Assembly: GCF_902686445.1 (NCBI RefSeq)
Contig: NW_025920104.1
Coordinates: 3,658,001 to 3,722,000 of the forward strand
Direction: 5' to 3'
DNA from: Sciurus carolinensis
Taxonomy: Eukaryota; Chordata; Mammalia; Rodentia; Sciuridae
DNA: 64,000 nt
Made by a program: the position numbers and the translations under genes. A model generated the notes under the pieces. That model worked only from the letters and a program-made list of their open reading frames with translations, had not been told where the DNA came from and searched no databases. Shown here piece after piece: positions 12,240 to 23,702 of the stretch. Numbering within the stretch: the stretch's first letter is position 1; every line of letters starts with the position of its first letter.

Positions 12240-13060
12240 TTCAATTTTTCTTAAAATTATAATAAACAATATAGAGAGTACCCTTGCACACTACTGGTGG
12301 TGATGTAAATTAGTCTAGAAATAATGGGGAATAGTGTAGAAGTTCCATGAAAAATTTAAAACAGAACTACCATAAGATTCAGCAATCCCACTACTGGGTA
12401 TATACCCAAAGGAAAGGAAATCATTATGCCAAAGAGACCTCAATAGCCTCACCTTTCATTGCTAGTGTTATTCACAGTATCCAAGAGATGGAAACAATCT
12501 AAGTGTTCATCATCAGTTGGTGAACATATAAGGAAAATGCAGGACATATACTCAATGGAATACTCTTTGATCATAAAATTAATAAAACCCTGTCATTTTC
12601 AACATGAAATATTATTTGTATCATATTAAATGAAATAAGCTGGTACAGAAAGGCAAGCACTGCATAATCTCATTCATACACGGAACCTAAAAAAATTGAT
12701 CTCATAGAAGTTGAGAGTAACATGGTGTTTACTAGAGGTTGGGGAGGTGGTGTCAATGAGAAGAGCTAGATCAATGGGTATTACAGTTAGATAGCAATAA
12801 GAAGTTTTGGTACACTACATTGCACAGTAGAGTGATTGTAGATCACAGTAATGTACTGTACATTTCAAAAGTCTAGAAGAATTTTTAAAGATTTCACTAT
12901 AAAGAAATCACAGGCATGTGAGGAGATAGATATGTTTAACCTGATTTAAACATGACACAATGTGCATGTGTATCAAAAATTACATGGATTCACACTCACA
13001 TGTTAAATTTTTCTGCTTTTATGTACCAGCTAAAAATGAATTTGTAAAAATCCTTCTCAT
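12240..13060 (+). mobile_element. Older L1 3' end, plus strand
   Basis: Typical ORF2-end and 3' UTR wording of an older L1: GCACACTACTGGTGGTGATG, CCCACTACTGGGTATATACC, then an ATCTCATTCATACACGGAAC-type 3' UTR. More diverged than the young L1s of the window. Confidence 0.85.
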
Positions 13061-13494
13061 GAAAAGACTTCTACCTTGGCAGATATCTAATCAAGTAAGA
13101 AGGGCCTGCCTCTGTGTAAATCTGAATTGAATTCCCAGATCTCTTTGACACAACCTTGACCTAGTATTCCCAATTATCTATTGCAATCACATCTACCTTT
13201 CTGTTTCTCATAGGATTTATGAGAAAAGTCTCAGATATGAGGTATGAAAATTCTTACAATTCATGGAAAGAGTGACTTTACAAATTTGAGTTAGTTAAGT
13301 GGTTTATTGTGTTAGAAAACATAAGAGTAATAGAGTACTTTTATTTTATTTTACCCTTAGGTGATATATTATCTAATATAAAAAACATTAATGAGAATAT
13401 TAAGAAACAATATGTAAGATCACTCACAGAAGAAGATACAATGTTATGTCTATGGATTTTTTTCCACACCATAGTAGATTGGCTAAGAACAAGG
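13061..13494. other. Intergenic, no feature seen
   Basis: No recognised feature. Confidence 0.5.
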
Positions 13495-13625
13495 TAGATT
13501 CTGGAGGCAGACCATCTGAGTTGATTTCCAACTCTACATTATTTAGTTTTGTGAATTTGATCCAATTTTAAATTTATCTTTCTTAGTTTATCATTTGTAA
13601 AATGGTGATAAAATTTCCATCTGAG
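13495..13625 (+). repeat. MIR SINE relic
   Basis: 'ggaggcagaccatctgagtt' followed by 'agtttatcatttgtaaaatg' matches the 5' and core parts of MIR. Confidence 0.6.
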
Positions 13626-14157
13626 AGTATTTTCAAAAGGACTGCATGGACTCAGGGCAGTCACTGTTGGCTGTCAAATCCAAGTTCCTTTCCCAACCCA
13701 TTCCACTGTAAAAGCTCAAAAAGTGTGATGACTGATTTTTCAACCCCTCTCACTACTTGGGTACTAGATAATAATGCCAGTAAAGCAGACCAACACAGAC
13801 ATCTATTGAAGTTTATAAGAAAGATTTGGTTTCCCTGATAAGAGGGGAAAGATGTAGCTGGAACCCTCTTTTATTCCTTTTTCTTATCTTTAACACAAAC
13901 ATATGACTTGAGATTGAGAGATAAATCTTGCAACAACAAGGACAAGGCAAAGAGAATAGAGGAGATGATGTGAGAAATTATTGTGAACTGAACCAACACA
14001 AGCTATCAGACTACTTTAACATGAAAAAATAAACCATTTAAATGAATATTAATGCATATTTTCACCTGCAGCTAAAAGTATTCCTAACTGATACAAGGTT
14101 AGTATATATAAAATGCTTGGAATAGTCTGTAGCCATTGTAAATGCTAAATGAGTTTC
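13626..14157. other. Intergenic, no feature seen
   Basis: No recognised feature. Confidence 0.5.
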
Positions 14158-14515
14158 AGCTCTAAGTATTGTAGCTGTCCCTTGGTATATAAGGAGAATA
14201 GGTTCCAAGACTTCCTGGATCCAATATTTGTGAATGCTCAAGTCCTTTATGAAAAAAATGGCAGAGTATTTGCATAAAACCAATGAGCACCCTCCCATAT
14301 ACTTTATATTTTCTCTAAATTACTTATAATATCTAGAACAATAACAATACCATATAAATAAGTGCTATATCTTATTTTGGGGGGAATAATGACAAGGAGA
14401 AAAGACTATAAATATTAAGCACAGAAGCAATTTTTACAATTTAAAATTTCTCTCTTAAATTGGTTGAATCTGCACATACAGAATCCAGTGATACAGAGGA
14501 ACAATTTCATTTTTC
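14158..14515 (+). mobile_element. MER2-like DNA transposon relic (Tc1/mariner, Tigger group)
   Basis: Begins GTAGCTGTCCCTTGGTATAT and continues 'ggttccaagacttcctggat', 'gaatgctcaagtcctttatg', 'cagagtatttgcataaaacc', 'ctctaaattacttataatat': the order I know from MER2-type non-autonomous elements. It ends near 'ctgcacatacagaatccagt'. Confidence 0.65.
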
Positions 14516-15246
14516 AGTTAATAAAATATTGTAAGGTATTAATTTTATTCATTAATCTGTGATGTATATTTGTTTGGTATCTTGTCTTTTAATTTCAACA
14601 GCTATATTATTTAGAATTCTTTGTAAACACATGATTTATTTATTGTAGCAAATAATTTATCTAAATTCCCTTATTTTGGTACCTACTTTAATTCAAGAGC
14701 CAATTATATTTGTTGAGCTCTCCTTGGTGTTCATCAATATATTACTAATTTTCAAGTGTCCTGTATTCAAGAAAGTTCTGGAAATAATGTTACAGGATTT
14801 TGTCATTAATTACTTTTTAATCCAGTTTTTAAACTTGCAAATTTTTTTGAAATGTTTGACAATACAAGAATGCCTCTGTTTTTATAAGTCATTTATATTT
14901 CTCAGTGTTTAAAATTAATAATGTTGTGTTTGAATAAAGGATAGCATACTCTTAAGAACTGTCTTCTATAATATCTGTCTACAATGCAGCAGGGTATACA
15001 TTAAAATCTAGAAAGAAAATAATAGATAACATGAAATAAAGTACTATAGACAGTAAATGTGTAAGAAGATTGCCTTTAGAAGTGAAGTAAATAAGTAAAT
15101 TTTCTGGTTAATTTAAAAAACAAGTAAATTTCCTAGTTAATTAAAAAAAAAAACATAAAATCAAAGAAACATCCCAGGAAACAATTCATTCAAATTCTGA
15201 ATCTGTATCTACCTTTCTATTTAATATTCATTTTAGTTTGATTAAA
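14516..15246. other. Intergenic, no feature seen
   Basis: AT-rich DNA; nothing recognised. The 78-codon open frame at 14676-14912 is AT-rich and not gene-like. Confidence 0.5.
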
Positions 15247-15468
15247 ACTCTGTTTTTATGGTGGGGTGACCAGAGATTGAATTCAGGGGCACTTGACCAC
15301 TGAGTCCATATCCCCAGCCCTATTTTGTACTATTTAGAGATATGGTCTCACTGAATTGCCTAGCCTCTCACTTTTCCTGAAGCTGGCTTTGAATACGAGG
15401 TTCTTCTTCCTCAGCTTCCTGAGCCACTGGGATTACAGGCATGTGCCACTGCACCCACGTCTCAATTG
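15247..15468 (-). mobile_element. B1-dID-type SINE, minus strand
   Basis: Reverse complement of the composite SINE: ID half GACCACTGAGTCCATATCCC, then B1 half (GATATGGTCTCACTGAATTG, CCACTGGGATTACAGGCATG). Confidence 0.88.
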
Positions 15469-15485
15469 GTACTCTTTTTTTTTTT

Positions 15486-16432
15486 TTGTCTTTCCAAATA
15501 TTTTTTTTACTCTTTTATTGTAAACAAATGAGATACATGTTGTTTCTCTGTTTGTACATGGAGTAAAGGCATACCATTTGTGTAGTCATAAATTTACATA
15601 GGGTAATGTTGGTTGATTCATTCTGTTATTTTTTCCCTTCCCCCAACCCCTCCCAACGCTCTCTTCCCTCTATACAGTCCTTCCTTCCTCCATTCTTGTC
15701 CCCCTCCCTAACCCTAACTCTAACCCTAAAATTAACCCCTCCCATACCCCATTATGTGTCATCATCCACTTATCAGCGAGATCATTCTTCCTTTGGTTTT
15801 TTGAGATTGACTTATCTCACTTAGCATGATATTCTCCAATTTCATCCATTTGCCTGCAATTGCCATAATTTTATCATTCTTTATGACTGAGTAATATTCC
15901 ATTGTATATATATATATACCACAGTTTCTTTATCCATTCATCAATTGAAGGACATCTAGGTTGGTTCCACAATCTGGCTATGGTGAATTGAGCAGCTATG
16001 AACATTGATGTGGCTGTATCTCTGTAGTATGCTGATTTTAAGTCCTTTGGGTATAGGCCAAGGAGTGGAATAGCTGGGTCAAATGGTGGTTCCATTCCAA
16101 GTTTTCTAAGGAATCTCCACACTGCTTTCCAGAGTGGCTGCACTAATTTGCAGCCCCACCAGCAATGTATGAGTGTACCTTTCTCCCCTCATCCTCACCA
16201 ACATCTGTTGTTGCTTGTATTCTTGATAATCACCATTCTAATTGGGGTAAGATGGAATCTTAGGGTGGTTTTGATTTGCATTTATCTTATTACTAAAGAT
16301 GTTGAACATTTTTTCATATGTTTGTTGATTGCTTTTAGAACTTCTTCTGTGAAGTGTCTATTCATTTCCTTTGCCCATTTGTCAATTGGATTATTTGCAT
16401 TCTTGGTGTAGAATTTTTTGAGTTCTGCACAC
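15486..16432 (-). mobile_element. 5'-truncated young L1, minus strand
   Basis: The T-rich end is at the left (about 15471-15535). The 3' UTR contains the TTAGGG-type tract in reverse complement (15703-15739), followed by the ORF2 C-terminal end. The 89-codon minus-strand frame at 15874-16143 is the ORF2 C terminus ([20 protein letters not shown]). The element is cut near 16432 inside ORF2. Confidence 0.93.
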
Positions 16433-16859
16433 ACATTCACATCTGCCATTACATTCATTTTTCACCATTGAGGTAAACACCATCATTATCCAAATTATCC
16501 ATGTGTATAATTTCAATGTTATTCTGACCTCTCTTTCTCTATCATCTTACTTCTAACTTATTAGACATTCTATGTGCTGTTGAAGAAACAAACATATAAG
16601 AAATATTTTTATTAACTTGATTCTTCATACCACACTACTTGATGCTTCTTAACCAACATCCATTTTCATAATTTCCAGGAGAATATTTTCTACTTTAAGG
16701 ATTTGGTTTATATTCTCATCTTTTTCCTGAAAGAAACATATAAGAATTCATAAAAGAATTCACTCCTGTGTTAGTAACTTAACTTCAAAATTCTAAGTAT
16801 TTTTTATATTTTTAATAGAACTAAATAAAAGTTAATAAAAACTTGGAACTGCCCTACAC
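16433..16859. other. Intergenic, no feature seen
   Basis: No recognised gene or repeat. Confidence 0.5.
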
Positions 16860-17270
16860 CCAAATCCTGAAATCTTTCTTTATATTCACTAATTCATGTG
16901 ACTGGCATGCTTCTACATGTATACTCTTTCCTCCTTGCAGCCAGTGATTTTTTTTTATAATGGTAAATCAAATCCCTGTCACTTCCCATCACACTAAGAA
17001 TAACACCTCAGAGAGGACTTCCCTGAAATTTCTATTTTAAATTTCCATTTGCCTCCATTACCTTTTATCCCCTTTACCTGGCTAATTTTTCTTAATAGAA
17101 AATTGACCCTGATATTTAATATACTTATTCATTTGATTCTGACTAGACTATAAATATTCTGAGATCAAAGATCTTGCCTGCATTTCTTACAACTTCTCCC
17201 CTGATGCCTGGAAAATACAGTCAGCCCACAGTAAGTACTCATGGACTCAACTAATGCTATATAATAAAAA
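16860..17270 (+). repeat. L2 LINE 3' relic
   Basis: Typical L2 end in order: 'cacctcagagaggacttccc', 'gactataaatattctgagat', 'tgatgcctggaaaatacagt', 'cagtaagtactcatgg'. Confidence 0.65.
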
Positions 17271-17999
17271 TATATAGCTTATCTTTCACCTTAATTATCT
17301 TGTGAACATAAATTGAAAAAAAAATTTTGCCATTTTATGCCTGTAAAATTATCTCCAATGAGAGAGTTAACCCAACTGGAACTCAGACCAGGTTAAGATT
17401 TTAGGATCTCAATAGAATATTTTCAAAATTTACAAATAATACCACACATACTCCTATAGAAAATAAGCAAGAATTATGAAAATGTGATAATACTGACAGT
17501 AAGAAAAATTCTCATGAAATACAGTATCATCATTTGTTATGGCAAAATGAACTGTATTGGCTAATCATCACTAATGTCTGAGTAAAAGCTTAAGAGTTAT
17601 TAAAAAAAATGCAAGAACTGGAAAAGCCTAAATTTGAGTAACAGCTACTCCTGGTGTGTCACTGGTTTGCTGTCCTGTTTGTTTTACCAGGCTCCTGTCA
17701 TCAGAGAACCATATAGAATACTGCAGTCTTTCCTGTAGTGGGTAGGTGGTTTTCCAACTATTCCAGGAAGTCATCCTGGGGAAATTCCCAAATGTTTTCA
17801 GACAAAACCAAATAACCAATGACTTATCTGTCCAGGAATAAACTTGTGATTTACCTGTAAATGAATCATAGTGTATTCTGAGTCTGGTTTTCTAGTAAGA
17901 AGATAAAAACTTCTTTGGAAAAGAGTGCTTCCATTTACAGTGCAGAAATTATTCAAGTATCCCCAAATGAGAGAGTGCTTTGTGGGTATTCCATTTCCC
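17271..17999. other. Intergenic, no feature seen
   Basis: No recognised feature. The 63-67 codon open frames here are unremarkable. Confidence 0.5.
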
Positions 18000-18225
18000 T
18001 AGTTAAACCTGAGCACAACATCGGAGCCAAAGAGCCTGGTACAAATTCAGTTTATCCTACTTATGTGTTCTTGGACAGCTTATATAACTTTTCTGTACTT
18101 CAGTTTCCTTATCAGTAAAATGGTGAGACAATGGCATATTAAAAACTATAGTGAGAATTATATGAATCAGTAGATATAAAGTGCTTAGAGAAGTGTCAGA
18201 ACACATGGAAGTACTAAACCCGGTG
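18000..18225 (+). repeat. MIR SINE relic
   Basis: 'ttcagtttatcctacttatg', then 'cttcagtttccttatcagta', then 'aaagtgcttagagaagtgtc' follow the MIR consensus order. Confidence 0.7.
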
Positions 18226-18894
18226 TGCCTTTATTTCACCTTCTTTTAAATTTATATAGCATTAACTTCCATAGAATTTTGTGAAGTTCACTAACAATAT
18301 AAGTAAAGTCCTTAGAACACTAACTGGAATACAGGAAGCACTATCAAATGGATAGCATCATCATTATTGTTATTATTTGGGTTATAATTTGGTGCAATTT
18401 TTGAAGCACTGATCTTTCCCTTATCTTCTGCTAATTTGATTACTATTTCTTAAGCCCCTTGTTTTGCTCCTTTTCTTTGGTGGTACCCAAGGATATATTC
18501 CCATACCCCAACCTCATCTTTGTTCTCTCTGGGTAATTATTACCTTAATATGTCATTGACTTTTAGGAAGATGACTTCTTAAGTTTAACCAATAGCCCAG
18601 GACTCTCTGAGGAACTACAGGCTTACCTGGACATCAATGTTCCTTAAACATTCATGCTGTTTCCTCCTCTTTACTCTCTTTATTATTTGTTATTTTATTA
18701 TCTACTTTAACTTCTCACCTCATCAACCTTCACATTTAATTACAAAATCCTATTGATTATAATTCACATTACATTTTGTAGGCAACCCCTCTCTTTGACT
18801 TTCCAGAACAATGAGAGAAAAATAATCTGATTTATAAGCCACATTATTTTGTGATAATATGTATCAGTGGCCCTAGGAAACTAATACAGATGGT
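18226..18894. other. Intergenic, no feature seen
   Basis: No recognised feature. Confidence 0.45.
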
Positions 18895-19345
18895 ATGGAT
18901 ATAACAATTTTGTTTATCCATTCATCAGTTGATGAAAATTTGAGTTGTTTTCTACTTTTGGCAATATGAATAATGTAGTTCTTAACATTCATGTAGATCT
19001 ATGACCCTTTTAAATTAATATTGTAAAAGGTTAGGTTGGGGTTCTTTTGCTTTTTAACATGTGGATATTCAATTGCTCCAGCACCACTTTTTGAATTGAC
19101 TATACCCTTCCTGCATTAACTTGATCTCACATCTTTGTCCAATTAACTACACTGTACTTCCATGGTGCCATTTCTAGGTTCTCCATTCTGTTCCATTGAT
19201 CTGTATCACAAAGTCCTAAAAGTCTTGAAATCAAGTGCACCAATTACTCTTACTTCATTCTTCTTTTATAGAACTCTTTTAAGCATTCTAGTTCCTTTAT
19301 TTTTCCATATAAGTTCTAGAATAATCTAATCAATATTTACAAAGC
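18895..19345 (-). mobile_element. Ancient L1 fragment, minus strand
   Basis: Reverse-strand ORF2 phrases: TTTATCCATTCATCAGTTGA, 'caattgctccagcaccactt', 'attctgttccattgatctgt'. Confidence 0.7.
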
Positions 19346-19689
19346 TCTTGCTGGATAAACCACAAGGTTTAAAAAAAATACATGTATGTGGATAACTACC
19401 AAGTGCAAATCTCCAAGACAGGTTCTCCTAAGCTCCTTACCTCTAACCACGCACCTGAAAATATACTTGGATGTTTGGTTTTGAATTAATTTTGAGATGC
19501 TCATTATGTCATCAAGTTTATTCTGTAGTCTTCCCTCATCATAATAAATGATATCACTACTTGTCCAGTTGTTCAAACTAAAAGACTTATCTCCAAAATG
19601 AATGTATTTAAATTCACACACACACACACATACACACACTTTTCAGAATACATCTTTCCTTAGTTTAAAAACACTTTGTTTTTAAAAAG
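19346..19689. other. Intergenic, short (CA)n tract only
   Basis: Contains a (CA)n microsatellite at about 19615-19638; nothing else recognised. Confidence 0.5.
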
Positions 19690-20430
19690 TCCTTAACAGT
19701 AAAACCCAAACTCCTTTCTTAAAGCCTGAAAAGCCCTTTCATTTCCCACTCTCCTCTTCATGATTCTACAAGCAAGGAAAGGGATTAAGATGTCTGAGAT
19801 TTAAGGGGCCCTCATTGCATTTGTTAGTACATCCTTAAGCTTTGCCCTTTTGGGGTCTCATTTATCCACCATGGTTCTAGACCTGGGTCTCAACTTTTTT
19901 CTGCCTTACAGCCTTGCCTAGACATCTCCACTGTCAGTCAAGTTTTACTCTCCCATGTTTTATGACTAACATTTTGTCATATGGAACCCTGTTCAGGCTT
20001 TAAGTACCTTATCTAAACTTACAATATAATAGTTAAGATATATTTACCTCACATTGAGATGGGCCCTATTTCAAGCCCATTATTTAATTTAATCCTGACA
20101 ACTCTTTTTGTTGAACACTATTGGCATCTCCATTTTACAGAAAAGTTAACTGGTACAGAGATAGAAGCTAAGTAAATTGCTCAGGGGCTCACAGCTACAA
20201 CTAATGATTCCATAAGTGATTTGATTTCAAAACCTGAGCAACACTAGTTTATTTCCTTTAGGGCCCTTACTATCTGAAAGTCTCATTTATTTGCATACTT
20301 TTTCTCATTAAAATATGAGCTCCGTGAGGCCACTTGGTTTGTCTTTAATGTTGTCTTATCAAACCAAGCTGGGCTTAGCTATACCTACTGATCCATAACA
20401 TGCACTGAATGAATGCATTTAGAAAGACAA
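19690..20430 (+). repeat. L2 LINE relic
   Basis: An L2-like 5' part ('tcttaaagcctgaaaagccc', 'cttcatgattctacaagcaa') and an L2 3' part ('aaatatgagctccgtgaggc') are separated by a MIR at 20060-20250. Confidence 0.5.
20060..20250 (-). repeat. MIR SINE relic, minus strand
   Basis: 'catctccattttacagaaaa', then 'agtaaattgctcaggggctc', then 'aatgattccataagtgattt' is the reverse-complement MIR order. Confidence 0.65.
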
Positions 20431-20957
20431 ATGTGATCCCAAAATAACTTACTTAAAAGTACTTACCTTTGAAAGTCTCTGAAGTAAATAAGTAACCAAG
20501 AATCTTCAAGGAAAAAATGTACTGCTTAGCACTTTTTGAAGAATGGGGCATGGCTACTTCGCTTTTAAATAATCTTGGTATATAAATGTGCTCTGTTCCT
20601 TGATGAATTGACTTTTCTGTGGTGGCAAAGATAATGTGCTACCAACATTCCATTTAGAAGTCAAGATGTTGAAAATTGAGTTTGACCTTGGGCTGTTTTC
20701 TCCCGGGGTTTGAATCATTTACTTCCTGTCTGCTTGTTTAAATCTTTGCAGTCTTTGTAGCTCCTTGGACCCACTGCTCCCTGCACCCCCAGTTCTTGCC
20801 TGAGTTTTCCTCTGGGACGTCTATATTTCACAGCAGGCAAATGTCCCCATGGTCTGAAGTGTCTAACTCTGACATCACCTTAAGTATAAAGAATTCCTTG
20901 AGGGTCCTCCTCCTGGCTCCTCTTGGCTCACACTGTCTGATGGCATCTTGAGCATGC
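20431..20957. other. Upstream flank of ASZ1, no gene recognised
   Basis: GC content rises towards the right. No exon or repeat is recognised. Confidence 0.45.
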
Positions 20958-21212
20958 GTGGCACTCCACCACTGCAAGTCCTTTCCCTGGGACACACAGG
21001 ACTGGCCACAGGTGATGGAGGGGATGGTGGACCACCAGGAGAACCTGGTCTTGTTGGCTTATGCCACAACTGGGAATTCCTGCCCCAGTAAATACTTCAC
21101 CAAATACTCTATAAGGATGGCGGGAGAGTACCTGAAGGGAATGAAAAGTTCCAGTCAGGAGCATGTCAGCCTGGAGGACACGCAGGGTGCCAACCCTCAA
21201 GCTCTCCCTTGA
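20958..21212 (+). other. Unrecognised 84-codon open frame upstream of ASZ1
   Basis: An ATG-initiated frame of balanced composition lies about 200 bases upstream of the aligned ASZ1 start. Residues such as NLVLLAYATTGNSCPSKYF look protein-like, but I recognise no family. The opposite strand is also open over much of the same stretch (20928-21263), which is common in GC-rich DNA. It may be chance, part of an upstream transcript, or a piece of a processed pseudogene. I claim no function. Confidence 0.2.
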
Positions 21213-21224
21213 GTTATGAGTAGC

Positions 21225-21513
21225 CACGGAGAATTGGGCATGCACACAGCCATGCGCCTGCATGGAGGCCTAGGTCCCAGCGTTCTCACGTGGCACATTC
21301 CCACACCACGCTTAGCAGGCAGCCTTGCGCTCGGCACCACGCACAGGCATCGCCTATGCGCACCGCGCAGGGCGTGGGGAGAGCGGCTGGGCGGGCGTGG
21401 TGACCGACCCTATAGTGAGCCTCCTCCGGGGCGTGGAGGTGGCTGGTGGAGAGGAGAGTAGCAAGAGCTAGGATGACGGCTGGCAGATCGGGTACCTCGA
21501 CCTGGTCTCCCAG
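21225..21513 (+). promoter_or_regulatory. ASZ1: CpG-rich promoter-like region of ASZ1
   Basis: This is the most CpG-dense stretch outside the L1 5' UTR. It covers the aligned exon 1 and about 180 bases upstream. A GC box is visible in GGCTGGGCGGGCGTGG (about 21385-21400). An NRF1-like palindromic stretch, TATGCGCACCGCGCAG, lies at 21355-21370. No TATA box is placed convincingly. The region coincides with the first exon of a gene normally expressed in germ cells. The promoter role is inferred from position and composition. Confidence 0.5.
21409..21513 (+). pseudogene. ASZ1: ASZ1 exon 1 remnant: start lost, nonsense TAG
   Basis: The conserved N-terminal segment reads DDGWQIGYLDLVSQ and ends at CAG followed by the donor GTGGGG. 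Upstream in frame lie LRG, VAGG and ESSKS, matching the known ASZ1 start region. The codon expected to be glutamate before DDGW is TAG (21469-21471). Counting back codon for codon without gaps, the initiator position (21409-21411) is CCT, and no in-frame ATG lies close upstream. Both the loss of the start and the stop disable the N terminus. Confidence 0.85.
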
Positions 21514-21876
21514 GTGGGGCTGGGGCCTTGTGTGTATGGTTTTTGAAGGCAAGGTCTCCTCTGGAAACTTCTTACCTCCTTGGGGTGTTTCTCTTTTCAC
21601 CAGGGTTTCCAAGTTTGGACGTTTGGACTGAAGCAAACCCCTCGTTTTTCCTTCCGTTCCCCAGATGTGGTTTTTCACGGGTGCACTGCTTTGGCTCTCA
21701 GGCAACTCCTCACTCAGGTTCAGACCTGTCCTTGCCCCTCCTCTTAGGTATGGACACTGCACAAGCTGTGCCTGTGGACCAGACCCTGACAGCAGTGTCC
21801 TCATCAGATGCCACTGTTTCCTGACCTGGGAATGGAAACATGATTAACACGGAGTTAACTTTTTGCCTTTCTTTAG
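21514..21876 (+). other. ASZ1: ASZ1 intron 1
   Basis: A short GC-rich intron between the donor at 21514 and the acceptor TTTCTTTAG ending at 21876. The open frames in it (for example 21528-21824, and 21286-21804 on the other strand) overlap exon 1 or lack any family resemblance. Confidence 0.75.
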
Positions 21877-21975
21877 AAATTAAAAAGTTTGTTGCCTACA
21901 GAAGAAGAGAATGCAATGTTTAAGAAGGCATCCTCCACTGGACTACTTCCTCAGTGGAGGAGCTCCTGGATTCTA
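21877..21975 (+). pseudogene. ASZ1: ASZ1 exon 2 remnant: 1-base deletion
   Basis: After a good acceptor the exon reads KLKSLLPTEEENAMFKKA, then loses frame. The last part, in another frame, reads VEELLDS, matching the family's VQELLDS. The exon is 99 bases, while the phases of its neighbours (0 in, 1 out) require 100, so one base is missing between about 21931 and 21953. The donor A|GTGAGA is intact. Confidence 0.88.
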
Positions 21976-22714
21976 GTGAGAGTTAAGGGGTAATGTCAAC
22001 TGAACACAGTCTTCTAAGTTCACAAGCACTCCTGTTTCAAGAGGCTTGTGCTACTTTTCTAATGAAAATGCAATCAACATTGATACATGCATCGTTCTAA
22101 ATATCTTAGTTGACTTTGAGTTCTGCCTGCCTTAAATTTTTGCCTTCTCATTGTGTGCCATGCTAATTAACTTACATCGGTTCTTACAAATCATTCAAGA
22201 GGGCTATTTGGACTAATCCTACCCCACCCTGAGTTTTCTTTTTCAGAATTTACTTTAATGTAGTTTATATTTCTCAAGAATTGTTTCTAGTTGTAGTTGT
22301 AAACGTTGTAGCTATTTTTTTTTTCTGTCCTGTATTTTTGCTTTTGGTGGGATGAGACCTGAGCTTAGATATTATAAAAAAATGCCTTGAATATTTGTTC
22401 CAGCTGTATTGCCTACTCAGTGTATTTCTTAGGAAAATTACTCAAACTTTTGGAGCATCTGTTTGTTTATGTAAAACATCACAATTCTGTCCTGGGTTCC
22501 TTTTTGCTTTTCTGTTTCTTAAATATATTTTTTTAATTACCTTCATATGCAAATGTAAATTGTTGACTGTAATAGTTCAAATTATGCAACAATATAACAG
22601 ATATTTACCATCTAGTTATAGCTACAAAACATTCTCACAAAAATAGGTGAGATTGTACTTAGTAAGAAGATTTTCTTCTGTGTTAGAGATGATATATAGT
22701 TTGGCAGAATGTAA
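21976..22714. other. ASZ1 intron 2, left part, no feature seen
   Basis: AT-rich intron sequence without recognisable repeat. The 83-codon frame at 22395-22646 is not gene-like. Confidence 0.5.
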
Positions 22715-22945
22715 AATCTTTTGGAAACAAATCAGATCAGATTTGATTACTAACTCTGCCACTCAATGGCTCTGTAATCTTGACCCAGGTACAAACATTC
22801 CTAAGCTTCAATTTTCTCCCTTCTAAAATATGGATGAATTTATATAAAAGGGTTGTTGGAGAGAGAGAGAATTGAAATGAGAGAATGTGTATATTAAAGG
22901 ATGTAGAACATATAAACAATATACAGATGTTTGTTATTAGCAAAT
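22715..22945 (+). repeat. MIR SINE relic in ASZ1 intron 2
   Basis: 'tttgattactaactctgcca', 'ctctgtaatcttgacccagg', 'cttcaattttctcccttcta' and 'aaagggttgttggagagaga' follow the MIR core in order. Confidence 0.75.
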
Positions 22946-23499
22946 GAAAAGATGTTGGACTTGGTGGTCAGGAGGTAGAACTTGGGTTTCTACTTGAAGA
23001 ATGAAATTGAATGAAGTTTGAATAAGGAGAAAGAGGCCAGAATAACTAATACGAATGCATGTATAGTGTTAGTAGTGTTTTCTGGGAAAGAATAGGAAGA
23101 AATTTGTTTCAGAAAAGCAAATTTGTCCTGGGAATACTGGGTCTGATATTCAATGAAGGTGATGGAGGCTCGTGAAGAATTAGAACTTGTTATAATTGAT
23201 AGCATATATGAGTTTTTGAATCTTTTGAAAGAACCTACTGCTAAGTAGTCAACCATTTGAAATTTGACTTTAACTAATATTGAAAGGTCATTAAAAAATA
23301 ACAAATATATAGGTTTAAAGTGGAAAGATATGTTACCTTTTTGTCCCCACTCATATACCCTTACTGCTCTTTTGGGGTATTTTATTCTACATATCCACGT
23401 TTAAGACTTTAAAAACTATTTCTATTATTTTGCCTTTCAAAACCATTTTTGTTTTTGAAACATATTTCTTCACCAGTCAAAAACTTTAATTAAAAAATG
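22946..23499. other. ASZ1 intron 2, no feature seen
   Basis: No recognised repeat or exon. Confidence 0.45.
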
Positions 23500-23702
23500 A
23501 AATCATGCCAAGTGAGTGACACAATTCTATAATCCAAGGAGCACTGGGGATGAAACTGGAGTGATCATGAGTTCAAAGCCATCCTCAGAAACATAGTAAG
23601 GTCCTAAGCAATTCAGCGAGACAATATAAAAAAGGGCTGGGAATGTGTCTCAGTGGTTAAATTGTTAAGCACCTGGTATTTGGAAAAAAAAAAAAAAAGG
23701 AA
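23500..23702 (+). mobile_element. B1-dID-type SINE, plus strand
   Basis: B1 half (CATGAGTTCAAAGCCATCCT, CAGCGAGACAATATAAAAAA) and ID half (GGGCTGGGAATGTGTCTCAG, TGGTTAAATTGTTAAGCACC) with an A-tail of about 15 bases. The A and B promoter boxes are damaged. Confidence 0.88.

Noticed and set aside
21286..21804. 172-codon minus-strand frame as a gene
   Set aside because: It is antisense to ASZ1 exon 1 and intron 1, in GC-rich DNA where long chance frames are common, with no family resemblance.
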